From Kingdonia uniflora (taxonomy: Eukaryota > Streptophyta > Magnoliopsida > Ranunculales > Circaeasteraceae), in assembly GCA_014058105.1 (NCBI GenBank), contig JACGCM010002890.1, positions 1,860,001-1,924,000 on the forward strand: a stretch of DNA of 64,000 bases, written 5' to 3'. The notes beneath the pieces are model-generated. The model made no database searches. It was not told where the DNA came from and was given only the letters and a program-made list of their open reading frames with translations. This document shows positions 48,301 to 57,800 of the stretch, piece after piece. Position numbers and translations under genes: made by a program. The first letter of the stretch is position 1. The number at the start of each line of letters is the position of its first letter.

Positions 48301-51300
48301 GCAAGCAAGCAAGCAATATGAAAGGCATGAAGGTAAAATAGCCATGTATCTATGCAAGCAATATGAAAGGCATGACTACATTTAGGGAACAATCTAAGAT
48401 TTTCATCAGGTTCAAACTCACTCAAACACACAACACAATCAAAGGGGTTCTTCAATCCTATAATAGCTTTATAAACAAACACAGGAAGAGTGTCTATGTA
48501 AGACTGATCCACCCCAGGGTCATGAAGGTAAAATAGTTGCTGTAACTGACCTTGTAAAGCAGTCCCATTTTCAGAATCATCTGGGAACCTATTGTGGGGT
48601 CTAAATAAGAATCTTACAAGGAGATGAAGCAAACCAGAAATAAAAAAGATGATTGCAAATATAATCTTGTTCTCCACACCAAAGTTACCACTACTACTAC
48701 TACCATTACTATCGCTAGAAGATGGAGGAGAAAGAAGCAATGGTTTATGAGAAGATTTTGCCCTTTCACAGGCCGAGTTTGCTTTCAATAGTTTTGTCAA
48801 CATTTCGACCAGATTATCTCCTTTTCAGATTGTGACAGGCTATTCATCAGATGTTGCGGTGGATTTGGGACCTATTCCCTAGTTAGTACCTACTTTTGAC
48901 AGTGTTACAGATTTTGCCGAGTCCATTCGGGAAATATATGAGGAGGTTCGGCGACATTTAACGGATGTTTATGCGGGGGTAAAAGTGATGGTTGATCGGC
49001 ATAAGCGGGAGGTTATATGTTCACCAGGGACTGGTTATGCTTTATATTGCAAAGGGATGACGCACAGGCGTGGCGTCTAAACTTCTCTTGCGTAAATCCA
49101 GACCTTATCGTATCATTCAGCGCATTAGTGACAATGCCTATGTGCTTGACATTCCGGGAGCACGCTCTAAGGTTGTTAAAGTGAAGCTTCTGACACAATT
49201 CTATGGTGATATTCCATAACATCCAGTGACACCTTCATCTGACATTGAGTTGACTTTGAGTTGACCGACGAGAGTGATGAGATACTAGATAGCCGTTTAG
49301 ACGTAATAGAACACGCAAAGTTTTTGATACGATGGGTTGGTCGTTCAGAGGAGGAGGATTCATGGATTTCGGGGGAATTGTTTTCACATATAGATCCGAC
49401 ATTTTACGATGATTATATACGGCTACAGAATTCGTTGTCGAATTCTTCTTAGGAGGGGAGAGTTGATAGATCATGCCTCGTGGGTCGTTTACCCAAGAGG
49501 CCACGTACTTTTTATATTTTCTCTTTGTATAGATGCTAGGGGCTTCATTATTTTTTTAGTTCTCTCGTTAGAGAATTTTTGGGTGAACTCTTAAAACCCT
49601 AAAATTCAATTTTAGTAGTTAATTTGTGCTTCCACAAAGTTGTTAGTAACACTATGCATCTCTATTTTTTCCACCGAGAGACACTTAACATCAATGACAA
49701 TTTTATGCATTGACCACGAACTACAAAGCAATCATAGAGTTTATTTCCGACTTGATTTACTGTTCAATGTTATGCCTCAGTTGGCTGACTGACTGCTTCC
49801 GATTAAGCTTAGTTGTTTATCCAAATATCAATAATTTAGAAACAACTGAAAAACGTGATTTGGCCTTAAAGATACCTCAGGAAGATTTTTGTCTCTTAGC
49901 AAATCATAATTGTATACGCCTAGAGTGCCCGTGTTGCCCTATTTTGTTGATAGGTCACCATACACTTTTCTATGCATAAATGTACTATCTATACATTGAT
50001 TCATTCACTCTCCTAAATTCCTCTCTTTCCAAATCAGTCTTTTCAAACATTATTCTTCTCTTTCATCGGCATGTGTCTGGACCGACCCCTTCTTTGCGAA
50101 AGGAAACAATCATTCACAACTTTCCAACAGTATAGGAACTATCACCACATATTCTCGATATACAAATGTTTCCTTAAATGAAAAAGCAGTACGATGAGAC
50201 CTATGTAACATGGACACTTCATATTCTTAAAAAAATCCGTGTCCAAACGTGTCGGACACTCGGACACACCGACACTCATGTGGACACTTCAACGGACACT
50301 TCTTGCTTAGATCATCAACTTTTTGACATTAATTTCCAAAAGCTTTCAATTCTTACACATGTTAATAAACCCTACTAACTATTATCATTGTTTATGTTTG
50401 TTATTAATTGTAAATTAACCCATAAGTTACTATCGTAGTCATATTCATAATACATTTACATATAATAAGATATAATACATGAGAAGAATGATACTATCTT
50501 TTTAGGTATAAGGCCGTGTTCACGTTTTCACTTATTTTGAACCCGCCGTGTCTGACACCTCGTACCCGTGTCTGACACCTCGTACCCGTGTCGGTGTCGT
50601 ACCCGAGTCAATGTTACATAGGATGAGACACCTGTCTTTCGAATGTTTATCTTAAGAAAAATATCTTTTCGAGGTATACCAAATCTCCCCAAGATCCAAG
50701 CGATGCACCCAAAACATCTAGGTGAAAATAGTGTGTATAGTTATTTTTCAAAAAAAAGAAATAAATAGTTTGCATAGCTTATTTATTAATCAAGGAATCC
50801 TAACATTTCACCTGTTCCGACTCTTATCGATGTATTTTTATGGTAAGCCGTATGTCATATGGCTTTCTTTCCATATAAAAAACGTTCTTTTTTGTCCATA
50901 AGCCTCTCCTTCTGGGGAGTAATCACGGCAAATGTGTTTTTATGAAAGTCTCGTGTTCTCTTTTTTCATATCTACTTGCCTCTCCCACAGCTTCAAGCTT
51001 GGGGTCTGCCAAATGTTAAGGACCGAAACCAAAATGCCATAAATACCTAAGTGATAGACTGATAGTGATGCTGAAACAGGATCTCAAACCAAATATTTAA
51101 GACACTCTCTCTGTTTCTCTCTAAGAATTTTGTTTCCAGATTTCCCCCTGTTTGACCTTCCCAATCAGACCTTGATTCAATACATCAATATATCTAATTC
51201 TATGTGGTTTTGTGAAGTCTAGGCACACCAGGGAACTATTATATTCTGTGAGATACTGACAACGTTGCTAAATGTATATTTGTTTTAAAACAGGAGGAAA

Positions 51301-53613
51301 TCATTAGAAGGTGTCATAGCATGCAGAAACCGGTGATAGTAGCAACAAACATGTTGGAAAGCATGATAAGTCATCCAACTCCAACTAGGGCCGAAGTGTC
51401 TGACATTGCAATTGCAGTTCGAGAAGGTGCTGATGCAATCATGCTGTCGGGAGAAACTGCACATGGGAAGTAAGTTCCTTCATCTAGGCTAAATGCTTCA
51501 GAGCTACCTGTTTTTCTTATCATAGTCTCACTATATGTGCTTACACATGATGCCAAGAGCTCTGTGAATATCCGATCCCTATGTATTTGTTGCTGATATG
51601 TGATGTTCTAACAATGACTTCAGGTTTCCTTTGAAAGCCGTTAACGTAATGCATATGGTGGCGTTGAGGATTGAATCAAGCTTAACAAGTAGTACCATTC
51701 CCCCGAGTCAATCCAGTGCGTCGAAGGTATGTAGAGCTATATAGAGTTATCCCACTGACTCCATATTTAACCTGGATGATGTTCGGGGTTTATTCTATAT
51801 TTTTGAAATGGATTCGGTTTCGAGTTCTATGATACATTTTGGGTTTGGATTCAGATCTTGCAGTATGTTTTTGGATGTAGATCCAAATTCATATTTTCGA
51901 ATTGTGATTGGTTACTGTTTCCGATTTCCGTCCGAATCTAATCCATTGGCAGCTCTATAGTTGTTCCATGTGGGTCTGATCAAGTTTGATCACTCTTAAG
52001 AAAATTCAAGAAGCTGTATAGGACTATATTCATATTATTATCAAAACAAAATAAAATAAAATACTAACTTAGTATTATCATTTTCATATTTATGTGTTCC
52101 TGTCTTCAAATCTAATTACTTCTTTATGTTCTCTCAGAGCCATATGAGTGCTATGTTTGCTTTCCACTCTACCACAATGGCAAACACCCTTCGCACTCCC
52201 ATCATCGTGTTTACAAAAACAGCATCCATGGCAATTCAGTTGAGCCACTACCAGCCTTCTGCTACAATATTTGCCTTCACAAATGAGTAAGTGTTTTCAT
52301 CATTTCTCTTTCAACATAAGTTAGACTTTGATTTCTCCGAGTGTCTATAGATTTAGACGGTGGTATCTTTTCATGATCTTTTTGATAAGTAAATGTCTTG
52401 TATTTTGCTGCTGTCCAATGTCAGCTAGATACACATCATGAATCATTTTTTATATTTCGATCACAATTTGTGGCAAACGGGATAGGACCGTTGTTTTTTG
52501 CAACTCTAAAGATGTGTTGTAATATTCAATTTCGCATATGCATACTTTTAGAGCTTTTTGCAGAGTGCAGCTCACATTATATAATACGTTTTTCGTTACT
52601 TTCACTTTTGTTAACTCACCTGGGTGAAACGTTTAAGATACCATGTCCAATGCTAAAACTTTTTCTGCGATGGCTAAAAAGTAGATAATAGACCACTTAT
52701 TACCAGATTTCTATGACGGCCTACCAGCTTACGGTTTTGAGAAGTCTGGTAGAAGCCAATTTCGGATTAGAGCTAGGTGGGAAATTAAAAACATTGTGAG
52801 TGTGTAACTTTGTAAGTGGTAGATTTGAAATCTACAATTCTACGAGTTTCTTCATGGTTCTTATAAAATTCCTTCATTCTCCTACTGAACTTTTCTAAAT
52901 GTTACTTAAGAATAGGGTTAGACCCCTGAATGCCATTTCTATAGTTCATCATTAGGCAACTAACTCACTGATTTTACTCGATATCAATAATAGAATGCTA
53001 TTAGGTGGGGTTTATCCATCCTAAGCAGATCCCAAGTGGCTTGTTTATTTCCTGGTTACTTGAAGAAAGTAAAGTTTAGAGATTGATTTATGTATTTAAA
53101 TGTATTCCTAAGGGCATAATAATTTTTATTTTTTTGATATTTGGCAGGGAAAGGGTTAAACAGAGGCTGTCCCTTTATCGTGGTGTCTTGCCAATAACTA
53201 TGCAGTTCTCAGACGACGCAGAGGAGACCTTTTCTCAAGCACTGAATCTCTTATTGGTACTTGGCAATTTTTCTTTTATGAGTGCATTTTAACCTTGTCA
53301 GTTTTGCTGCAGTCGAAAACAAGAAGAATTATTTAGCTCATGTTTTGAGTTAGCCTGCCAGTTATGGCTCCAAACTCTCTTCTTTTTAACCGTTGCAAAA
53401 CTTACTGCGGTTTATTTTATCAACAAGAATGGTTTCCTCTCCTACTCAAGATAATAATTTCCTTTTATTGATATTTTTCTGGCATTGTTGATCCACCAGA
53501 AAAAGAATCTGCTGAAGGAGGGAGAGCATGTTACTCTTGTCCAAAGTGGGTCGCAACCAATCTGGCGTCGGGAATCTACCCATCACATCCAAGTTCGCAA
53601 GGTCCAAAGCTGA
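36316..53613 (+). CDS. PKP3: Plastidial pyruvate kinase, beta-type (PKP3-like)
   Basis: Converts phosphoenolpyruvate and ADP to pyruvate and ATP in plastids, where it feeds fatty-acid synthesis. Twelve exons: 36316-36531, 40691-40969, 41408-41573, 42294-42428, 42534-42644, 42749-42837, 44320-44382, 51294-51469, 51624-51726, 52138-52286, 53148-53256, 53500-53613. All introns are GT-AG, phases agree, and the sum is 1710 bases (569 aa), close to the Arabidopsis PKP3 length. Residues 1-70 are Ser/Thr/Arg-rich, fitting a transit peptide. The kinase core starts at about residue 99 ([12 protein letters not shown]). Lys313 in VIVKIESAD is the active-site signature, followed by [10 protein letters not shown] (334-343). 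The C-terminus [21 protein letters not shown] is typical of the plastid beta class. The start was chosen as the first Met (AATGGCG) in frame with exon 2. Introns 1, 6 and 7 are enlarged by repeats. PKP2 is the alternative paralogue; PKP3 fits the N-terminus and residue choices better. Confidence 0.95.
36532..37227 (+). other. Pyruvate kinase intron 1, 5' part
   Basis: AT-rich intron sequence with a G-run (36834-36845) and a C-run (37082-37091). No gene or repeat that I can name. Confidence 0.5.
37233..37747 (-). repeat. Solo LTR, gypsy-3-related family
   Basis: 515 bp from TGTAAGGGTC to GGTCCCTACA. It is flanked by a perfect 5-bp duplication GGTCC (37228-37232 and 37748-37752). It shares with the gypsy-3 LTR the words TTTCGTAA, ACTTACACCAA, TTTAGCGTGGAAA, AACCACAACCTC and GATAGGTCCCTACA, in the same order and orientation. 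No internal element remains, so it is the product of LTR-LTR recombination. Confidence 0.92.
37756..38060. repeat. Foldback (MITE-like) element, copy 1
   Basis: The left arm (CATTGCCCCCCAACCCCGG, GCAATATATTGGACTTTACC, CTCGAG, TTGACTATG, CTTGCACTTTACTCCCC) is repeated as reverse complement in the right arm (about 37905-38050: TAGTCAACT, GGTAAGGTCCAATATATTGC, CTGGGGGCCAATGCAATT). The arms are roughly 140 bp each around a short centre. A long inverted repeat with little between is typical of a foldback or MITE-type DNA element. I cannot name the superfamily because the ends are not sharp. Confidence 0.7.
38176..38480 (-). pseudogene. Plastid atpA fragment, copy 1
   Basis: The minus strand encodes the nucleotide-binding part of the chloroplast ATP synthase alpha subunit: [13 protein letters not shown], then [18 protein letters not shown], then [10 protein letters not shown] (P-loop) and ATDTILNQ. 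After NQ the atpA similarity stops. Substitutions and a missing context show it is a nuclear copy of plastid DNA within intron 1. The mitochondrial atp1 gene is a less likely source, because the VYEP.QTGL.AIDSMIP wording is plastid-like. Confidence 0.85.
38608..38890. repeat. Foldback (MITE-like) element, copy 2
   Basis: Same sequence as copy 1: CATTGCCCCCTAGGTATGC, GCAATATATTGGACTTCATCC on the left, and AAGATCCAATATATTGCAAGCCTGG on the right as the inverted partner. It is part of the tandemly duplicated block that includes an atpA fragment. Confidence 0.7.
39053..39320 (-). pseudogene. Plastid atpA fragment, copy 2
   Basis: The same segment as copy 1 on the minus strand: [37 protein letters not shown] (Gly to Arg before the P-loop). 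Beyond the ESRLIE part, similarity extends a little further (to about 39310) than in copy 1. It belongs to the second unit of the duplicated block. Confidence 0.82.
39535..40040. repeat. Third, partial unit of the foldback/atpA block
   Basis: It repeats the foldback centre and right arm (ACTTTACTCCCCACTTGG, GGTAAGGTCCAATTTATTGC) and the flanking block ending TGAAATGTAGGAAAGACAG, which also occurs at 38555 in unit 1. No atpA coding piece is left in this unit. Confidence 0.65.
42838..44319 (+). other. Pyruvate kinase intron 6 with a repeat fragment
   Basis: The 1482-bp intron holds at about 43720-43850 a stretch of GTGTCGGACACCGACACCCGTATCC-like words (given in short form: GTGTCCGACACC, GACACTCGG, CCCGTGTCGGACACC). 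The same word family fills the hAT-type MITE at 50201-50621 in intron 7, so this is likely a decayed relative. The rest is AT-rich with no gene. Confidence 0.5.
44539..44723 (+). repeat. 5' LTR of gypsy-4
   Basis: It starts TAATAGATCATG (changed from TGATAG) and ends GTTAGTAACA. It contains a perfect hairpin, CCTCGTGGGT CATTT ACCCACGAGG (44551-44575). Confidence 0.9.
44725..44740 (+). other. Primer-binding site of gypsy-4
   Basis: CTTGGTAACAGAGCTA follows the LTR end by one base. It resembles the TGGTATCAGAGC form that pairs with initiator tRNA-Met, with one difference. Confidence 0.7.
44740..45189 (+). CDS. Gypsy-4 first ORF (unassigned, gag position)
   Basis: 149 residues are open, starting right at the primer-binding site. 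The protein is charged ([36 protein letters not shown]) and shows neither a capsid domain nor a zinc knuckle that I recognise. By position it should be gag. It could be a degenerate gag N-terminus or unrelated sequence. Downstream (45190-45790) lies a GC-richer stretch with repeated GGCATGC/GGGCAT words and no assigned frame. Confidence 0.35.
   Translation: MNDVRFAFYLRAILEIARLEARIVTEESKKFDGDGLEMKYHKETTEIKVHRATNLVGGKDRDVLGSSRSKSHKEFATLMREVHMKPNPNPKPLPRIRRTIGEEFITSPSVTMMTGIQERDVPITVEIDETHDLECEKDQETREDGAGIP
45190..45795. other. GC-rich unassigned stretch in gypsy-4
   Basis: Repeated GGCATG, GGGCA and CATGCC words run to about 45415. A base composition unlike the neighbours follows to about 45740, with a 120-residue frame open on the minus strand (45715-45353). 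I cannot assign it; it occupies the place where gag capsid and zinc knuckle would be expected. Confidence 0.35.
45802..46060 (+). pseudogene. Gypsy-4 protease
   Basis: The frame reads [22 protein letters not shown], a retropepsin start in which the usual D-S/T-G reads D-G-G. Then come [11 protein letters not shown], one stop, [17 protein letters not shown] and [11 protein letters not shown], the conserved end of plant gypsy proteases. Confidence 0.8.
46062..47450 (+). pseudogene. Gypsy-4 reverse transcriptase and RNase H
   Basis: RT hallmarks in order: [73 protein letters not shown] (46389-46655), then after a stop LVMPFGLSN. After a frame change comes the active site VYFDDILIH (46748-46774; Phe at the position after Tyr). 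RNase H remnants follow: [17 protein letters not shown], then [24 protein letters not shown] in different frames. Stops and frameshifts are common. A duplicated GTGCCATTTGAGTAGACTCCTG pair lies at 47078-47120. Confidence 0.88.
47700..47951 (+). pseudogene. Gypsy-4 integrase, zinc-binding N-terminus
   Basis: The frame at 47717-47953 carries the H-H-C-C layout ([25 protein letters not shown]) and ends LLIPSSPWR, the point just before the catalytic core. The core that should follow is missing because a foreign segment starts at about 47952. Confidence 0.85.
47952..48755 (-). pseudogene. Captured RING-H2 gene fragment (ATL46/47-like) within gypsy-4
   Basis: The minus strand encodes most of a plant ATL-type RING-H2 ubiquitin ligase. 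It has a Ser-rich N-terminal part, a membrane segment ([20 protein letters not shown]), the family GLD-like motif region ([13 protein letters not shown]) and the RING start [13 protein letters not shown], then [15 protein letters not shown] tandem duplication of about 50 bp (48292-48375, with ATGTATCTATGCAAGCAA twice) destroys the last Cys pair in frame; CPLCRGSL and [15 protein letters not shown] can be read in another frame further down. At the end (47953-48115) lies GGGATGGCAATGGGGCGG and a CCCCAT microsatellite. Coding capacity is lost. Confidence 0.85.
48752..49463 (+). pseudogene. Gypsy-4 integrase C-terminus and chromo-like tail
   Basis: It resumes with [19 protein letters not shown], then [22 protein letters not shown], the standard sequence after the integrase catalytic core. 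Then follow [12 protein letters not shown] GDEVMLY relicts and a [16 protein letters not shown] KLGPYRI segment. The end (49260-49450) reads [21 protein letters not shown], which resembles a chromodomain. The catalytic Asp-Asp-Glu core itself is absent. Confidence 0.75.
49464..49651 (+). repeat. 3' LTR of gypsy-4
   Basis: It starts TGATAGATCATG and ends GTTAGTAACA. The hairpin is kept with one mismatch (ACCCAAGAGG). It differs from the 5' LTR at many sites, so the insertion is old. Confidence 0.9.
50201..50621. mobile_element. hAT-type MITE (421 bp)
   Basis: Terminal inverted repeats of 11 bp, CTATGTAACAT and ATGTTACATAG, are exact. They are flanked by a perfect 8-bp target duplication GATGAGAC (50193-50200 and 50622-50629). 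An 8-bp duplication is the mark of hAT transposons. The inside is filled by GTGTCGGACAC-type words and AT-rich sequence with no transposase, so it is non-autonomous. It lies in intron 7 of the pyruvate kinase gene. Confidence 0.88.
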
Positions 53614-54854
53614 TTCTGTACTTTAGAAGATGATTTCTAGGTTCAGGTCATTTCTTAATTATTTATTATTGATTGATTGAGTGAAACATTATTGCATATT
53701 TAGTCGTGATATACCTAAACATGCTGGTTAGCTATACTGATACTCAGTATGTTTAACTTTTGTCAGTTAGTTAAGTAGAAGGATATCTCGTGCTATTGAG
53801 AAACAAAGAAAATTTTGGTATTTATGATTTTTTCTCTCAGTACAGTTTTTATTCTTATAAAGTTGTAGTTATTGTGAAGCCAATTGGTAGACGTTCAGTG
53901 CAGTAAATTAACTAGATTACTTGTATTCTTGATCCTTCTTTAGTGAGACCATTCTGACACATGCTCACATAAACAGGCAAATTACCCTAGTAATAGAATC
54001 ACATCCTTGAAACTAGGATTAGAAGACTTACAAGAATAGAAGATGTCCACTTTACCATTCATATACTACATCCTAGGATCAGATGCAGGAGAATGCTCTT
54101 GATATATTTCAAGACTCAAGGAACTGATCTAATCCAATACACGGACGGTCATTAACTATAGAAATGATCATTCTTTTTGAACGGCCATTAACAATACAAA
54201 TGATCATTCTCTCTGGTCCTTTTTTCCCTCATAATTTAAGCAAGATAACATGAGTGACACAATGATTAAGGAGGCCAATGTGTTAATAGCCAAAGTGGAA
54301 AATATACTATACCCTATGGTAACTCTATAGTTTGAATAAGATGTAGATGGCGATATCATGGGAATATGGGATGGATAAGGAAATTTGATGATTTTTTGAT
54401 CTCAAACCCTCTGTTAACAAGGGAAGTTATCACATAGAAATTGGATACTCCCCTGAAAACTAACAATAAAATGTCATAACCATTGAATCTCTAATGTCAT
54501 ATGTAAAAGTCTGTCGTTAAACCCAAGTAAAATTGATTGAGACTCAATCATGAAATAAGCAAATACAGGATTGGAAACCAGAACTTTACATAATACTCTT
54601 ATCAGGTTAAGGAAGAAAGTCTCATATACACAGATAACATACAAAAGACTAATTCTCCTTCAACAAATTAGAAGTTTCTTAGAAAAAACCCAGAAGAACC
54701 TTAATCACCACCATCCTCACCTCCCAAACTTGCTTTCCCCTGCGGTCAACCTTCGTTAAATCACAACCTTGATTAGATCACATGGTCTTTTCTGGTTCCA
54801 ATGCTGTTGCTGCCTCTTCGTTTTATTCAATCAATACCAGCTTACATACATACT
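53614..54854. other. Intergenic region between two convergent genes
   Basis: These 1241 bases hold the 3' ends of the pyruvate kinase (from the left) and the transporter (from the right). Possible poly(A)-signal words are AT-rich, e.g. TTTATTATTG near 53663. The repeated words GGTCATTAAC / GGCCATTAAC (54147 and 54183) are the only regularity seen. No gene. Confidence 0.5.
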
Positions 54855-57800
54855 TTAGACTCTGGAATGCCCAAGCGGTCTGGTACTGTTTTCTCCATCT
54901 TCGCTATCTTCATTACTGTTACTGTTATTCTCGCTATCTTTGTCATTGATTTTTCGTTCCAGCTTGATACCCTTGTACCACCTCGCACACGCAACATAGA
55001 CGACTAGGTCCAGAGTAGTTAAAGCTGCTAAAAGGAAGTAAAACCTGTCCAGATGACCTTTGTTCAGGTTTCCCGGAATCCATCCTGGCATATTATCCTT
55101 AGCTGAGATCTTCATGACTATGCTCACGAGCAAACTGCTGACATAGTTCCCCAGTGAAATAGATGTCATACAAAGTGCGCTCCCGAAGCTTTTTAGACCA
55201 TCTGGCGCTTGCCCGTTAAAGAATTCCAATTGGCCTACATACATGAACACCTCTGAAGCCCCTATAAGCATGTATTGAGGAATCTGCCACATTATACTCA
55301 TAGTGCTCGAATCATCACAGTTTCGACAATCCTCCTTGGCTGTCTTCAATCTGTATAATTCCACAAGTCCTGCTGCTACCATTGCCATTATCGCTATAAC
55401 AAGTCCAATTCCCATCCTCTGAAGCTCATTGAACCCTCTGGATTTGTTTCTTAGTCTCCCCACAAGAGGATCCAAGACTCGTCTGTAGATAAAAACAAAG
55501 GCCGCTACACTCATGATATCAAAACTTGACATACTTGCCGGTGGAATTCGGAAGTTTCCAACTGTCGTCTTCATTGCCGCGCCTTGTTCCACGAATAAGG
55601 ACGCCATCTGAGTGAAAACTACTGAGTAGAGTATAGTGCATAGCCAAATTGGCAGAAGTCGTAGTATACATTTTACTTCCTCGACTTGCGTTACCGTGCA
55701 CAGATTCCATGGGCTGTAAGCGCCATTATCTTGTAGAGCGAAATCTCTTGAGGTGATTAATGCCGCCCTGTCCAAAAACCTGTAACACAGGTGGTTTCAC
55801 TTAGCAATCTGGTCTACTAAAGTATGTCGAAAGTATAACCTCTTATCACAGAAAAACGTTCATATGTAGGAATTATAAACTAAGATAACAAGAAAAAATC
55901 TTACTTGAATCCATGGGTATGCATTATCTTTCTACCCCCTATAATGGCACAATCCTTTCCATCCATTTCATACAGATCTTCTTCACTTGGCGATCTCTCA
56001 ATCGTCCATTTCCTGGTTGCGGCAACAACCACTTGGCAAAACCTAGCGAGCGGGTTTCCCGTTGGTTTGAAATGTCTGTACATCGGTGTCCCAAGGAGAA
56101 ACAAAACCAATGCTAAAAATGCGGAACCACCAGACGCCCAAAACCCTAGAGTCCACATCCCTTCGTCCTCGAAGTAACCTAGTATGGTATTTGAAAACAG
56201 GGAACCAAGGTTCAATGCCAAGTAGAAGTAGCTAAAGAATGCTACTTTCAGAAGTCCTTCCTTGGGGTCTTCTTCATCAAACTGATCAGCCCCGAATGTA
56301 GCTATATTTGGTTGGTACCCTCCGTTTCCTAGGGCAACCAAATATGTAGATAGGTAAAATAAGGCGATCCCGAATGAAGAATGCCGCTCACACTCAGTTT
56401 CTCCATCTCCACAACCATTCGGTTTCACCAAAAATAAGTATGTCGTTAACGATAGTGATACCAATCCCTGCCATGCGAAAAGCACAAAATCAATTACTTG
56501 TAAAGAAACTGTGAATAAGAGAGGAGGTATTATATACTTACAATGACAAAAACGAGTTGAAAGATAGCGCACGTCTTGTACCGTCCCCAATAAGAGTCGC
56601 TAAGAAAAGCTCCCACAAGCGAGAATATATAAACAGTTCCTGTCCATTTGCTAACATTATTTGCTGCTTCGGCATTATCTTGCTGAAGTACTCTTGTGAG
56701 GAAAAGCACCAAGTTCACCCCAACTCCAAAAAAAGCCAATGTTGCTAGTCCTTGATTTACTGAAATCAGGCGAAAACAAAACACAAATCCAAGTTATTTT
56801 ACTTATTTATCACGTACCACGTGTATGCTTTTTGGGAAATCCAAAACGTACATCGAAATTCAACGGCTGATATTGATTGCGTAATAACTACGTTACACTA
56901 TATAAGGAGAGAGTGATAAGCATCTCGCAAAAATACAAACTCAAAAAAAACAAAGAGACACGTGTTATTTAATTACTGACCGAGTTTACATAAGCTAAGT
57001 TTAGGATCAAAACGTGTTTTTGTCGTTTAGTGTTATTAAAGCCCAACATGAATAAACGTGTCGAAAGTGGTCATGCCCATGTAAACAACTGTAATACTTT
57101 TAATAAATGACCATTTTGTCCTAGACATGCATGACGTCCTCCCTAAACAAGACGACATCCTCCCTCTCAAAGCTTCATTCTAGAATCACAAAAAACTTGA
57201 GATTTCTCGGATGTACCCGTCTGATGCCAGTGATCACCAAGGTCTTATTAAATATACATCCTCCTTTATGGAATTTAGTGAAGGTCCTCCTTCGATATGA
57301 ATTCAAGATAACTTGTCTCAAACCCTCAAATCTCTATGCAATGCATACAGTAGGAAGGAAGGAGGCTTCACTAGTGGAAAATCTTCAAAATATCAAGTGA
57401 AAATCTTCTTCTTTTTGTAATAAAATTATATAAAAACTCAATATCTGTGCAGAAATGGAAGAAATATCTAATTTAAAATGAAAATTTTTGAGAGAAAATT
57501 CGGAACTAATCTATTATATCAAAAACAATAAAAGCATTTGAGTCTTAGTAAGACTCCATAGTTTCTATATGTAAAGGTTGAGACTTCCCCATAAGATATT
57601 TCTTTCTAGTGGGTTTTCCAAATTAGTGGAGAAAACCAAATCTATTGAGGAAAATATTTATTTGGTGTTTAGAGTTGAAGAGATGAAACACAAAATACAT
57701 ACCAAGGATGAGAATCCCAGCAGACCATCGACCTGTTTTAGCTCTGATTGCAGGGCAACCATGTCTATCAACAGTGCCATCAAGGGTACACTCATCAATA

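Larger units (their letters stand above)
44539..49651 (+). mobile_element. Gypsy-4: Ty3/gypsy element with short LTRs in intron 7
   Basis: LTRs of 185 and 188 bp (44539-44723, 49464-49651) lie in direct orientation. The flanking duplication is GTATG (44534-44538) versus CTATG (49652-49656), with one change. A primer-binding site TTGGTAACAGAGC follows the first LTR. A purine tract (AGGAGGGGAGAGT) precedes the second. Order on plus: unassigned gag region, protease, RT, RNase H, integrase, chromo-like tail, which is the gypsy order. The integrase core is replaced by a foreign segment. Many stops; inactive. Confidence 0.92.
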
